This document shows, piece after piece, positions 1-8,361 of a stretch of DNA of 64,000 nt; the stretch's first letter is position 1; the number at the start of each line of letters is the position of its first letter. Source of the DNA: Actinoplanes lobatus (GTDB lineage: Bacteria > Actinomycetota > Actinomycetes > Mycobacteriales > Micromonosporaceae); NCBI RefSeq assembly GCF_014205215.1, contig NZ_JACHNC010000001.1, forward strand, positions 7,126,501 to 7,190,500, given 5' to 3'. The notes beneath the pieces are model-generated. The model was not told where the DNA came from and made no database searches. It was given only the letters and a program-made list of their open reading frames with translations. The position numbers and the translations under genes were made by a program.

Positions 1-544
1 CTCCAGCACCGTGATGAACTGCGGGCTGTCACCGCGCTGGCCCGCGGTCAGCACGATCGACAGCGGCTTCTGTCCTTGCTCGCAGCTCAGATGCAGTTTC
101 GTGGTCAACCCGCCCCGGGAACGACCCAGAGCATGATCGGCCGGCTCGACCGCGACGCCGCCCGGCGGCTCGACTTGAAGATCCCCCTACGCGTACCAGC
201 GGCATGCTGATGCGCTCGGGCCACCGTCGAGTCGATCGACACGTCCCACACGATCCGGCCGGCCTCGTCTGCCGCTGCCTGCAAGGCGGTCAGGATCCTC
301 GGCCACGTCCCGTCGCGTTGTCATCGGCGATACAGCGCATACGCGGCCGCCCAGGAGTCGTAACAGTCCGGGATGTCACGCCAGGGGGTGCCGGCCCGGA
401 TTCGCCACGGATCCCGTCGATGAGCTGCCGTTTCGTCCAGATCGGCGGACGTCCCGGACGACGTGGCACGGGCAGCAACGGCTCCAGGGCCGCCCATTGA
501 ACGTCGGTCAGGTCGTACCGCCTCGTCACCGCCAGGGTGGTCAC
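1..544 (-). pseudogene. IS5-family transposase, broken and running off the window edge
   Basis: Read on the minus strand from a GTG at 544, the N-terminus has the typical IS5-family opening (YDLTDVQWAALEPLLP, then RQLIDGIR). A one-base loss after that shifts the frame near 415. The next frame then carries a TGA where TGG is expected (about position 327), and a further frameshift near 185 is needed to reach the DDE-domain text GRSRGGLTTKLHL...GQRGDSPQF, which continues beyond base 1. With two frameshifts and one stop it cannot make an intact transposase. The gene lies just inside a 12-bp inverted repeat at 545-601. Family assignment is from recognised motifs; the C-terminal part is outside the window. 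Confidence 0.85.
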
Positions 545-601
545 GAGGTCTCCGGTGGTCTCCGGTTTTTCTTGGTCGTTAAGCCGTCTACCGGAGACCT
601 C
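545..601. repeat. 12-bp perfect inverted repeat beside the IS5 remnant
   Basis: GAGGTCTCCGGT at 545-556 is exactly complemented by ACCGGAGACCTC at 590-601. The left arm abuts the transposase start codon, so the pair could be an IS terminal structure or an operator of the element. Confidence 0.5.
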
Positions 602-672
602 GCTATTTATCGATCACCGACACGCCCGTGATCTCACCTGAACCATCGACTTCGATGCACGCCCTAGTTCGA

Positions 673-822
673 TTACCGCGTGGCGGACTGCCTCATCGTC
701 GCCGCGGCGGCCAGTACGTGCCCGACGACGTCCCCGACCACCAGCGCCACCCGCCCGTCGGCGAGAACGATCGCGTCGAAACCAGCGTGCCCTCCGCCGA
801 CCACCGACCTGACGTGCTCGTT
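673..822 (-). pseudogene. SpoIIE/PP2C phosphatase catalytic-core fragment
   Basis: A minus-strand open frame ending at a TAA (673-675) reads FDAIVLADGRVALVVGDVV then GHVLAAAATM. This closely matches the SpoIIE-type PP2C core (usual form: YDAF-LPDGRLALVIGDVVGHGLAAA), including the aspartates of that motif. Only about 45 residues survive and there is no start codon or rest of the domain. It is probably a relic of an anti-anti-sigma phosphatase. A different N-terminal SpoIIE-type relic lies at 42.6 kb. The rest of the 602-890 gap shows no gene. Confidence 0.5.
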
Positions 823-890
823 TCAGCTTCCCGTAGTGGGGAACCCGGAGACGGTGTCCGGACGCCAACCCCGTGCCGAGGAGCTTTCCG

Positions 891-1730
891 ATGGTCGACA
901 ACGAACCGCAGCAGCGGCCGCCCGGCAGCACGACCGCGATGCGCCGCAAACCGGATCACGGTGAGGAGAGCTATCGGGGTTCCAAGCGCCTCAACGGTAA
1001 GCGGGCGCTGATCACCGGGGGTGACAGCGGGATCGGCCGGGCGGTCGCCATCGCGTTCGCGCGCGAGGGCGCGGACGTCGCGATCTCCTATCTGAACGAG
1101 GACGACGACGCCAAGGAGACCGCGTCGCTGGTCTTGAAGGCCGGCCGGCGGGCGGTCCTGTTGCCCGGCGACCTGGCCCGCCGCGAGCGGTGCCGCGAAG
1201 TCGTCGACCAGACCGTGCAGACCCTCGGCGGCCTGGACGTGTTGGTCAACAACGCCGCGCACCAGATGACCTACCACTCGGTCGAGGAGATCCCGGACGA
1301 GGAGTGGGTCGGCACGTTCGACGTCAACATCACCGCGATGTTCCGGTTGGTCCAGGCCGCCCTGCCGCACCTGGGCGGGGGAGCGTCGATCATCAACACC
1401 AGCTCGGTCAACTACGACCAGCCGAAGCCGACGCTGCTGCCGTACGCGACCACCAAGGGAGCGATCGCGAACTTCACCGCCGGCCTGGCCCAGTTGCTCG
1501 GCGACCGGGGCATCCGGGTGAACGCGGTGGCGCCCGGCCCGATCTGGACGCCGCTGATCCCCTCGACGATGCCACCCGAGCAGGTCGCCGAGTTCGGCAA
1601 GAACACCCCGCTCGGTCGTCCGGGTGAGCCCCGTGAGGTCGCTCCCGTTTTCGTGCTGCTCGCTTCGGACGAGGCGAGCTACATGTCCGGGTCGGTCATC
1701 GCGGTCACCGGCGGGCGACCCATTCTCTGA
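891..1730 (+). CDS. SDR-family oxidoreductase (general-stress-protein-39/YhdG type)
   Basis: About 279-residue cytosolic NAD(P)-dependent short-chain dehydrogenase. The Rossmann glycine motif TGGDSGIG follows a ~40-residue polar N-terminal extension rich in Pro/Gln, typical of the YhdG/GSP39 subgroup. The NNA motif, the catalytic Ser in NTSS and the YATTK (YxxxK) motif are all present, and the C-terminus ends in VTGG. ATG 891 is chosen because GAGGAG lies 6-7 nt upstream; the frame is open earlier from 873. The substrate cannot be read from the sequence. The next gene begins 34 bp downstream and encodes a small stress-type protein, so the two may be co-transcribed. Confidence 0.9.
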   Translation: MVDNEPQQRPPGSTTAMRRKPDHGEESYRGSKRLNGKRALITGGDSGIGRAVAIAFAREGADVAISYLNEDDDAKETASLVLKAGRRAVLLPGDLARRERCREVVDQTVQTLGGLDVLVNNAAHQMTYHSVEEIPDEEWVGTFDVNITAMFRLVQAALPHLGGGASIINTSSVNYDQPKPTLLPYATTKGAIANFTAGLAQLLGDRGIRVNAVAPGPIWTPLIPSTMPPEQVAEFGKNTPLGRPGEPREVAPVFVLLASDEASYMSGSVIAVTGGRPIL

Positions 1731-1763
1731 CCCCGGTTCAGCAGCTCATTATTGGAGGCCACG

Positions 1764-2087
1764 ATGCCCGCGGGATCCAGCCCGAAGAGGGAACGCCAGT
1801 ACGAGCACATCAAGGACAGCGCCGAGAAACGTGGCGAGCCGCCCAAGCGGGCGAAAGAGATCGCCGCCCGTACCGTCAACAAGGAACGCGCCCGAGCGGG
1901 CGAGTCCAAGACGGCGAGCCGTAGCTCGCTGCAGGACGTGTCGTCCGGTCATCGGGGCGGGAAACGCTCGCACACCGGTGCGCAGGGCCCGACCAAGGAA
2001 CAGCTTTACAACGAGGCCAAGAAGCGTCACATCACCGGCCGGTCGACGATGACCAAAGCCCAGCTCCAACACGCACTGGCCCGCTGA
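1764..2087 (+). CDS. Small basic stress protein (plasmid-stabilisation-like, Rho-N-type C-terminus)
   Basis: 107 residues, highly charged and without membrane segment. The N-terminal half (SPKRERQYEHIKDS...KRGEPPKRAKEIAARTVNKE) matches small proteins often annotated in actinobacteria as plasmid stabilisation protein. The C-terminal part (GPTKEQLYNEAKKRHITGRS then MTKAQLQHAL) resembles the SAP/Rho-N-like helix pair that binds nucleic acids. GGAGG at 1754-1758 sets the ATG at 1764. It follows the SDR gene closely on the same strand. Function in plasmid maintenance is unproven; a DNA-associated stress role is inference. Confidence 0.75.
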   Translation: MPAGSSPKRERQYEHIKDSAEKRGEPPKRAKEIAARTVNKERARAGESKTASRSSLQDVSSGHRGGKRSHTGAQGPTKEQLYNEAKKRHITGRSTMTKAQLQHALAR

Positions 2088-2237
2088 ACGCGGCGGCGGG
2101 GCCGATCAGCCTTCGACGCCGGTGGCTGCGTGCGCGCTGCCCACCGGCTTCGACTGCGACGAGCCCCGTTGCCGCAGAAGGCGGATGCGTGGCCGGGGCG
2201 TCGGCAGACCTGGAACCCTGGCCGCCGCACACCACGA

Positions 2238-2348
2238 GATCTCGATCTGGTTGGTCCACGAGGCGTGGATCGGGGTGTGGACCATGACCGCGTTCGGGAA
2301 CCGTGCCGTGAGGCGGTCGATCGCGGCCTGACCACGGTGTGACGAGCA
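2238..2348 (-). pseudogene. IS630-family transposase fragment
   Basis: Minus-strand text CSSHRGQAAIDRLTARFPN followed by AVMVHTPIHASWTNQIEI is characteristic of the IS630 DDE domain (the usual sequence is VHTPVHASWLNQVEIYF). Downstream the match is lost and no start or catalytic glutamate region remains. A short relic. Confidence 0.7.
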
Positions 2349-2862
2349 CCGTAAGGCCACCGTGACCGCCGGCGCGGGCACCGGCAAACTCTAGCTCCCG
2401 ACCACGGCGAACGCCGGTCCACCCACTACTCCTGGTGGATGGGCCGGCGACTTTGTCGTGGGGGATCTCGGTCTCCCGTATCTGTTGTCGGCGGGCACCG
2501 GGAGGACCTCGGAGTCTCCGCCTCGGGCCTGTCATCCAGCTCAAGACCCGCGACAAAGGATCGAGGAGCGTCGCCGCGATGAACGAGCGCGGCCGCGACG
2601 CCCTCGCCCGGTCCTAGCACGTTCGAACTCTGGTTCGAAGGAGCCACCGCCGGCAAGGCCGACACCGAGACCGCGTGGACATGGTTCCTCCCGGTGAAGC
2701 GGGCAACGACATCCGGCGTACCCGGGCTTTGAGTGAACAAACGGGTCACCCGTCCACGGAGCCGGGCTCACCAGCGTCGAGCGGCGTCGAGCCGGAGCCG
2801 TGGCAGGTGATGGTCTACCGGCGCACCGCATGATCGCGGTCGCGGGCGGGTAATTCGCGGTC
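2349..2862. other. Intergenic stretch without a recognisable gene
   Basis: Short open frames on both strands have no recognised homology and no convincing ribosome site. It lies between an IS630 relic and tspO and is probably decayed insertion-sequence DNA. Confidence 0.4.
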
Positions 2863-3354
2863 GTGAGCAGCCATGCCGCCGACCGTTCCGGTCCCTCGCA
2901 CGGGTCCCTGTGGAGCCTGCTGGCGTTCGCCGCCGCGGTGGCGGCCGCCGCGCTGATCGGCGGCTTGGGCGTGTCCGGCACGGCGGCCGAGTACCAAACC
3001 CTCGACCAGCCGTCGTGGGCCCCGCCATCGTGGCTGTTCGGCCCAGTCTGGACGATTCTGTATGCGATGATCGCCGTCGCGGGCTGGCTGGTGTGGCGCC
3101 GGTCGGGCTGGGCGCCAGCGCTCACCGCGTACGCGATCCAGTTGGTACTGAACGCGCTCTGGACACCCATCTTCTTCGGCTTCGGCGAGTACGGGCTGGC
3201 CTTGATCGACATCGGGGCGCTGTGGGTGGCGATCGGGGTGACGGTGCTGCTCTTCCGTCCGATCTCAAGCCTGGCGGCCGGCCTGCTGCTGCCGTACTGG
3301 GGCTGGGTGACCTATGCGACCGCCCTGAACGCGGTGATCTGGCACGCCAACTGA
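2863..3354 (+). CDS. tspO: TspO/MBR-family membrane protein
   Basis: 163 residues with five hydrophobic segments (about residues 17-37, 55-75, 82-100, 105-125 and 132-155), the TspO topology. Family hallmarks are visible: YQTLDQPSWAPPSWLFGPVW in the first loop, WTILYAMIAVAGWLVW, LNALWTPIFFG, and the C-terminal YWGWVTYATALNAVIW. TspO proteins bind porphyrins and similar hydrophobic ligands and take part in stress or tetrapyrrole homeostasis. Start is GTG 2863, which gives the normal family length plus a short polar leader. No operon partner. Confidence 0.95.
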   Translation: MSSHAADRSGPSHGSLWSLLAFAAAVAAAALIGGLGVSGTAAEYQTLDQPSWAPPSWLFGPVWTILYAMIAVAGWLVWRRSGWAPALTAYAIQLVLNALWTPIFFGFGEYGLALIDIGALWVAIGVTVLLFRPISSLAAGLLLPYWGWVTYATALNAVIWHAN

Positions 3355-3873
3355 CCCGTACAGCGCTTGGACTTGTCGTCGCGAAGAGCTCAGTGCCGAC
3401 GGTGCGATCACGAAGGCGCCGTGCGGCGGGGAGCTGGCTTTTTGTGTTTGTCGATATTAATTCGTGCGTGGATGTACTAAAACACGTCTTTTTCCGGTAC
3501 GAGCGTACGGTTTCGCCTAGATCTCGTTGATCTTGCCGGCGACCGTTGTCTCTCGGTTGAATCCTCATGGCTGAGTCGCATCTCGGCCAGCGTCCTTCGG
3601 CGGGTGCTCGCCGGCCCGGATCCGTTACGCGGATTCCGCGAGTACGTCGAACGCGCCTGTGCCATGCGGGCCGGTGGCCGTGGCTTCACTGCCGCGCTGA
3701 CCATGACGTTCTCATCGCGAAGCAATTCGAGGCCGACCGTGCCCAGGTACCGCAGGTCGCGGCTTCAGGGGCTCAGTTTGAGGCAAATCCGGGTCATTTC
3801 AGGCAGCATCTTGTCAGACTGGAAGGTGAGCACGGCTCAGTGCCGCGCTGGGCACAGTGAGGAGCGCAGCGAC
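3355..3873. other. Promoter-bearing intergenic region upstream of the Asp23 operon
   Basis: No recognised gene. An unusually AT-rich patch at about 3441-3495 interrupts the GC-rich background and may hold a promoter. A frame open from 3604 runs into the Asp23 gene, but its N-terminal text has no homology and the GAGGAG at 3859-3864 points to ATG 3874 as the start. Confidence 0.4.
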
Positions 3874-4362
3874 ATGACGACCCAAACCACCAGGGCTGAT
3901 CCCGCTAGCCAACAGGCGGGCAAGGACTACAAGGCGGGCTCGGAGAAGGCGGTGGCCGCCCGGAACAAGCTCAACAACGACGAGGGCAAGATCAGCGTCG
4001 CGCAGGGTGTGGTCCAGAAGATTGCGGGCATGGCCTGTCGCGAGATGTCCGGGGTGCATTCCATGGGTACGGGCGGATCCCGGGCGTTCGGTGCCATTCG
4101 CGAACGGATACCGGGAAGCTCGGGCCCGAACGTTGCGCAGGGTGTCGGCGTTGAGGTCGGTGAGACGCAGGCGGCCATCGACTTGGACATCGTGGTGGAG
4201 TACGGCGTCAGCGTCGTGGAGCTGGGTCGCAGCATCCAGCGCAACGTCAAGACTTCGATCGAGCGGATGACGGGTCTCGAGGTCGTCGAGGTCAACGTCA
4301 ACGTGGACGATGTGAACCTGCCCGACACCGGCGACGAGCCTGAGCAGACACGGGTCTCATGA
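3874..4362 (+). CDS. Asp23/Gls24-family envelope stress protein
   Basis: About 162 residues. The family core (GKISVAQGVVQKIAGMACRE, later VGVEVGETQAAIDLDIVVEY, RNVKTSIERMTGLEVVEVNV) is complete, with a polar N-terminal tail of some 40 residues. Asp23 proteins are soluble and sit at the membrane through an AmaP-type anchor, protecting the cell envelope. This is the first gene of a tight seven-gene cluster (3.9-6.75 kb) holding a second Asp23 protein, small membrane proteins and an AmaP-like anchor. Its stop overlaps the next start as ATGA. GAGGAG lies 9 nt before ATG. Confidence 0.92.
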   Translation: MTTQTTRADPASQQAGKDYKAGSEKAVAARNKLNNDEGKISVAQGVVQKIAGMACREMSGVHSMGTGGSRAFGAIRERIPGSSGPNVAQGVGVEVGETQAAIDLDIVVEYGVSVVELGRSIQRNVKTSIERMTGLEVVEVNVNVDDVNLPDTGDEPEQTRVS

Positions 4363-4763
4363 CCGTGGCCGCCGCGACCCGCCTGGAGGACGCGCTGATC
4401 GACGGTGTCGACGCCGACGCGGTGGTGTCGGCTACGCGGGGCTGTCCGGACGTCGAGGATCTCTGTGGGGATCCGCTCGGCGATATCGCCACCTACTTGC
4501 CGGGTCGCCGGCTGCCGGGCGTGCGGATCGACCGGGAGGCCGTGCTGTTGCGGGTGCGCTCCCGCTGGAACGTCCCGGCGGCAACAGTCGCGTACGAAAT
4601 CCGCGGGGCCGTCGCGGGTCTGGCTCCCGGCCGACGGATCGACGTGACGATCGCCGACGTGAGCGACCCGCCGGCCCTGCCGACCGCGGCGGCGAACTCA
4701 GGCCCGGAGACGAAGCCGCAGAGGGGTGTCAGCCGCGCGCAACCACGGTCGAGAGGGCTTTGA
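4359..4763 (+). CDS. Asp23-operon accessory protein
   Basis: 134 residues, soluble. The central part (VRIDREAVLLRVRSRWNVP... then RRIDVTIADVSDP) has the alternating beta pattern and the 'rVnV.V.dv' ending of degenerate Asp23/Gls24 domains, and the N-terminus (LEDALIDGVDADAVVSATRG) looks helical. The last 35 residues are low-complexity. The start overlaps the preceding stop (ATGA) and its own stop overlaps the next start (TGATG), so translation is probably coupled. A divergent Asp23-like subunit is the best guess. Confidence 0.75.
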   Translation: MTVAAATRLEDALIDGVDADAVVSATRGCPDVEDLCGDPLGDIATYLPGRRLPGVRIDREAVLLRVRSRWNVPAATVAYEIRGAVAGLAPGRRIDVTIADVSDPPALPTAAANSGPETKPQRGVSRAQPRSRGL

Positions 4764-5008
4764 TGGACGACGGTTGGGCGCGGGAGCGCCGCGAGTTCAT
4801 CCGTAACCACCACCCTGACCGGGGCGGTGACGGGACCGAGTTCATCGCGGGTCTGGCCAGATACGACCGCATGGAGCCGCTGGAGCGGGCACAGGCACGT
4901 GGTGACCGGGGGGTACGCGTGGTGGTGGTGGCGCGCCGGTCGCTGTGGTCCCGGCTGAGGCACGCGTGGCGCGGCTGGCGTTGCCCGGCCCGGCCGCGGG
5001 TGCATTGA
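4763..5008 (+). CDS. Small J-domain-like protein in the Asp23 cluster
   Basis: 81 residues. Residues 8-27 contain REFIRNHHPDRGGDGTEF, which matches helix II, the HPD loop and the start of helix III of DnaJ J-domains. The rest of a full J-domain is missing, and the C-terminal half is Arg/Trp-rich (a basic patch at about residues 50-75) with no Gly/Phe or zinc modules. The TGATG overlap with the upstream gene fixes the start. A role in recruiting DnaK during envelope stress is inference; the domain may be too short to work. Confidence 0.65.
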   Translation: MDDGWARERREFIRNHHPDRGGDGTEFIAGLARYDRMEPLERAQARGDRGVRVVVVARRSLWSRLRHAWRGWRCPARPRVH

Positions 5009-5054
5009 CTGATTCGGGACTGGTCGTTGTGGATGGACGGGACAGTGAGCTGAC

Positions 5055-5237
5055 ATGACTCGTACGATCTTCGGTACCGCTGTGGGCCTCGCGCTGGGCA
5101 TGGCCCTGGCCTTCGGCAGCTTCGGGCAGATGCTCGTGGTGGCGTTGTTCATGGTTCTCGGCGGTGGTGTGGCCAAGGCTCTCAGCGGTGAGTTGGACCT
5201 GATGCCGTACATATCCGGACGGCGGAGCACCCGGTGA
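5055..5237 (+). CDS. DUF2273-like small membrane protein
   Basis: 60 residues with two hydrophobic helices (about 5-22 and 27-42: GTAVGLALGMALAFGSFGQ and LVVALFMVLGGGVAKAL) and a short polar tail. Such two-helix proteins of the DUF2273 type are regular partners of Asp23 and AmaP and help anchor them at the membrane. It overlaps the next gene by four bases (GTGA), supporting one operon. Confidence 0.8.
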   Translation: MTRTIFGTAVGLALGMALAFGSFGQMLVVALFMVLGGGVAKALSGELDLMPYISGRRSTR

Positions 5238-5614
5238 CCGCGACCGTTCCCGGGACGGTGCAGATCAGCGCTGCCGCCGTGGCGAAGCTGGCGGCCCAGC
5301 TCGCGTCTGAGGACCCCGACGTGGGCGGGACGGCCGGCCTCCTGGGTCGCACCGTGCCTGGCGGGCGTCAACTCGGCGCCCGGCAGACCAGTCTGACTTC
5401 ACTGCCGAAGGTGTCCGCGGAGGTCGACGGTGACCGTGTCTTCGTCGACCTCGCGATCAGCGTGCGGTGGCCTGCATCCGTGCCGCAGGTCACCACCGAC
5501 CTGCGGGAACGGCTGCAGAACAGGTTGGGCGCGTGGACCGGCCTGACCGTCGCGGAGGTCGACATCGCGGTCACCGGCCTGGTTGCCGACCAGCCCGGGC
5601 CGAGAGTCCGGTAA
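5234..5614 (+). CDS. Second Asp23/Gls24-family protein
   Basis: 126 residues from a GTG start overlapping the previous stop. The pattern VQISAAAVAKLAAQLASEDP, then VSAEVDGDRVFVDLAISVRW, then LTVAEVDIAVTGL follows the Asp23 fold order, shorter than the first copy. Two divergent Asp23 subunits next to DUF2273 and AmaP-like proteins suggest a hetero-oligomer at the membrane. Confidence 0.85.
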   Translation: MTATVPGTVQISAAAVAKLAAQLASEDPDVGGTAGLLGRTVPGGRQLGARQTSLTSLPKVSAEVDGDRVFVDLAISVRWPASVPQVTTDLRERLQNRLGAWTGLTVAEVDIAVTGLVADQPGPRVR

Positions 5615-5620
5615 GCCGCC

Positions 5621-6157
5621 ATGCGAATCACCAACCGCCTGCTGGCCGCGCTGTTCGCTCTCGCGCTCGCCGTCGGCGGGGTGATCCTGGTCGTCGAGGT
5701 CGTGGCGCACTGGACCGGCGCCGACCCGGTGGTGTTCGACTGGCCGGCCGTCTACGCGTGGGCGCGTCGCACCACCTGGAGCGCGACCCCCGTACGCCTC
5801 ATCAGCGTCATGCTTCTCCTCGTCGGCCTTGCGCTGTTGTGGGCGCAGCTCAAACCTCGCCGGTTCGGCCGGCTCGCGCTCGCGGTCGGTCACCCCGCCA
5901 CGGACGTCGCTGTCACCCGCCGGGGGGTGGCCCACTCGTTGGCCGCCGCGGTGAGCCGCGTCGAGGGCGTACACAACGCACACGTGGTCGTCAAACGAAA
6001 GAAGATCAAAGTCTCCGCTCGTACGTACGGTGGGCGCACGGCGGACGTGGCGCTCAGGCGCGAAGCGGTGACCCGCATGGCCCAGCAGCGCCTGGACGCA
6101 TTGCCGCTGCGCAGAAGGCCCACCCTGGCGGTACGTCTGTCGGCGAGGGCACGCTGA
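5621..6157 (+). CDS. DUF6286-type membrane protein of the Asp23 cluster
   Basis: 178 residues: a membrane segment at about 8-28, a second at about 60-80 (VRLISVMLLLVGLALLWAQL), then a cytosolic C-terminal domain of about 90 residues (VTRRGVAHSLAAAVSRVEGV, HVVVKRKKIKVSARTYG) with an Asp23-like beta pattern. This layout, two helices plus an Asp23-like tail, is that of AmaP-related anchors. It starts 6 bp after the upstream stop and overlaps the downstream start (TGATG). Confidence 0.8.
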   Translation: MRITNRLLAALFALALAVGGVILVVEVVAHWTGADPVVFDWPAVYAWARRTTWSATPVRLISVMLLLVGLALLWAQLKPRRFGRLALAVGHPATDVAVTRRGVAHSLAAAVSRVEGVHNAHVVVKRKKIKVSARTYGGRTADVALRREAVTRMAQQRLDALPLRRRPTLAVRLSARAR

Positions 6158-6750
6158 TGCACGCCGACCGCGCCAGTCGTGTCCTTCTGGGACTCATCGG
6201 CCTCACTCTCACGGCCGCCGGCGTTGCTAGCCTGCTGGCCGGCGGCGGCCGCCTCGGCGCCGACCTGCCCGACAGCCCGGTACTCGACTCCACGGTGATC
6301 CGCTTCGCGGCCGAAAACAGCACGTGGTGGTGGCCGGCCGTAGCGGCCACCGGTGTGGTCATGGCGCTGTTGGGCGGATGGTGGCTGCTCGCCGTCCTCT
6401 TCTCCACGGACCGAATCCACGGGGTCAGACTCGCAACGGACCCCACCGCCGGCGCGACCACCCTGACCAGCGGGGCCGTCAACCACGCCATTGACGCGGA
6501 GATCGAGGCCTACCGTGGCGTCCGGGCGGCAAACAGCAGGCTGCTCGGTACGCCCGAGGAACCCGAGCTTGCCGTCAACGTCACCGTCGATCAGTCAGCC
6601 GACATCGGAGCGTTGAGCCAGCGCATCGAGATCGGCGCCCTCACCCACGCGCGACAAGCCCTCGGCCGCCCCGACCTTCCGGCTGCATTGGACATCACCG
6701 TCAGCCGCCGCCCGGCAGGGCGGGTCGACCGGGCCTATCAGCTCCCTTGA
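6157..6750 (+). CDS. amaP: AmaP-like alkaline-shock membrane anchor
   Basis: 197 residues with two transmembrane helices (about 8-32 and 63-88) and a C-terminal soluble domain of about 100 residues, the organisation of AmaP, which tethers Asp23 to the membrane. ATG 6157 overlaps the preceding stop. Last gene of the operon; the following DNA carries an unrelated gene on the opposite strand. The assignment rests on topology and operon context more than on sequence identity. Confidence 0.75.
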   Translation: MHADRASRVLLGLIGLTLTAAGVASLLAGGGRLGADLPDSPVLDSTVIRFAAENSTWWWPAVAATGVVMALLGGWWLLAVLFSTDRIHGVRLATDPTAGATTLTSGAVNHAIDAEIEAYRGVRAANSRLLGTPEEPELAVNVTVDQSADIGALSQRIEIGALTHARQALGRPDLPAALDITVSRRPAGRVDRAYQLP

Positions 6751-6864
6751 GTACCTGCTCGGTGGTGGCATCGGCTCCTTCTCGGCAGGATGCCGTGGAC
6801 CGACATTCGGATTTTGTGGTGGCCGCTTCAAGGTCATCAGCATGGTTTCTGTCCGCGAGGGCCC

Positions 6865-7326
6865 CTACTGGGGTGGGGAGTGGCGTCGTCTGAGTAACCC
6901 GGCGAGCTCGACCTCGATGTTGTGCGCCCACAGCGCGCCGAGTACGCCCCAGCCGGGTGAGGTGGGGTTCGCCGCCGACGGGCCGGCTGGCCGGCTGTCC
7001 GCGACGCGTCGCTGGACGATCTCGTCGATCCACGCCATGACATCGGTGTCCGGATCGACATGGCATCCGGCGAGCCACCACACCTCGATGAAGGTGCCCG
7101 CGAGAATGCCCGCGACCCGATGCTGGTCCGACACCTGGCCACGCAGACCGGGCAACACCAGGCCCGAGCATTGGTCGAACAACTCGGCGAAAGCACCGCG
7201 ATCGTCGTCGGAGATCCGGCGAATCAGCCACCGTAGTTGCGCCGGGCCGTCGCGCGGGCTGGATGACGCGGATCCACGCAGAGGGCATGCCAGACAGAGA
7301 GGACTGCGATGAGTCGATGCTGACAC
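6865..7326 (-). CDS. ECF-like sigma factor region 2, lacking region 4 (possibly degenerate)
   Basis: From a GTG at 7326 the frame encodes 153 residues. Residues about 29-118 follow sigma-70 region 2 of SigK-type ECF factors: LIRRISDDDRGAFAELFDQ, SGLVLPGL, ILAGTFIEVWWLAG, and VMAWIDEIVQRRVADSR, which corresponds to the -10-recognition helix and its following arginine stretch. Region 4 is absent, and the C-terminus ends in unrelated text. The 3' end faces the Asp23 operon. It may be a relic or a sigma-like protein that binds core polymerase without -35 recognition. The start is uncertain, since the frame is open upstream to 7479. Confidence 0.5.
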   Translation of the reverse strand: MSASTHRSPLCLACPLRGSASSSPRDGPAQLRWLIRRISDDDRGAFAELFDQCSGLVLPGLRGQVSDQHRVAGILAGTFIEVWWLAGCHVDPDTDVMAWIDEIVQRRVADSRPAGPSAANPTSPGWGVLGALWAHNIEVELAGLLRRRHSPPQ

Positions 7327-7891
7327 CCGAACTCCCGGGGGGCGACGTGAAGACGTGCGCCGCCGGGTCTGGGACGACAGCCGCAAGCATGGGTCTCGCG
7401 CCACCGAAACGCTACGACAACACCGACATTCACCATAGGGGCGCCACGAACGAGTGATGATCGCCCACCTCCGTTCCATGCCGACATCCAGCAGGCCACC
7501 ACGGCCGGCAGGGTTGCGGCGGCGAGTTCACGAACCCGTTCCGCGTCAGTCCCGCGCAAGATCGGGCGGCCTGACTGTCGATACCTGCGACGCTCCTCAA
7601 CGGGATCTGCCCGATCCGGGTGGCGCCCGACGCGGACGCCGGCCAAACGCGCCGCGGTTTTCGCGTAGGCCCGGGACGTCATTTGATCGAGGTTTGCGAA
7701 TGGTGTGCGGCCGGGGTGGTTAGGGCGTAGGGTGAGCACGTCACTCCGGTCCCCGGTGGCGTCGTCCTGTAGGTGTTACGGACTCGCAGCCATCGGAGGG
7801 TCGACCATGAGCTGGCCCACACGATCGTTGATCGTTATCTGCCTGCCGGCTGCGGCCTGGTGTCAACATCGTCGCCGCCGTCGCTCCGCAA

Positions 7892-7998
7892 GATGGAACT
7901 CGCAGCCCGCCATCCGGTTGCTGTTCATGACCCGGGCGCAGATCGCCGAGCGGATCGGCGTGTCGCAGATGCAGGTCTCGCAGCTGCTGAACACACCC
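7892..7998 (+). pseudogene. SigB/SigF-type sigma factor region 4 remnant
   Basis: Plus-strand text IRLLFMTRAQIAERIGVSQM followed by QVSQLL matches the helix-turn-helix of SigF/SigB-type factors (usual form: LTQ-QIAERIGVSQMHVSRLL). The preceding sequence is scrambled between frames (a 'LAHTIVDRYLP' piece near 7815 is in another frame) and the C-terminus is replaced. A fragment only. The flanking 7327-7890 and 8082-8361 stretches show no other gene. Confidence 0.5.
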
Positions 7999-8047
7999 AT
8001 GTCGGTCCGCGTTTCATCAGTTCGTTTCCGGGGGTTCGGGGGGTAGT

Positions 8048-8081
8048 GGTGCCCCGGGCGGGGGGATTTGCCCGGGGCACC
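8048..8081. terminator. Strong GC hairpin (12-bp stem)
   Basis: GGTGCCCCGGGC at 8048-8059 pairs perfectly with GCCCGGGGCACC at 8070-8081 across a 10-nt G-rich loop. No U-run follows. It could end transcripts arriving from either side, between the sigma remnant and the STAS gene. Confidence 0.5.
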
Positions 8082-8361
8082 GCCACGCTTGTGCTGGGCG
8101 GTACCGGCACCGTGGGACCTCCTGGTCAGACCGGGGTTGGGTAGCTGCCCGTCCAAGAGGTGGCGCTCTGATCGTGGTACCGCGAGATCCCCAAATGTGT
8201 TCATGGCGAGTAATGTGCGGGGTGCTATCGCATCGACGTGCGCACCTTGTCGAGCCCGCAACGCCCGTCACCTTCGGGTCTGTTGCCTCCCCGGCCACGG
8301 GTCCAGACCCTGCCCGCCCTCGCATTCCCTGTCTGGACAAAGTCGTTGGGCTGGAGGAACC

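Noticed and set aside
3604..3873. N-terminal extension of the first Asp23 protein
   Set aside because: No homology before residue 90 of that frame, and a good ribosome site supports ATG 3874.
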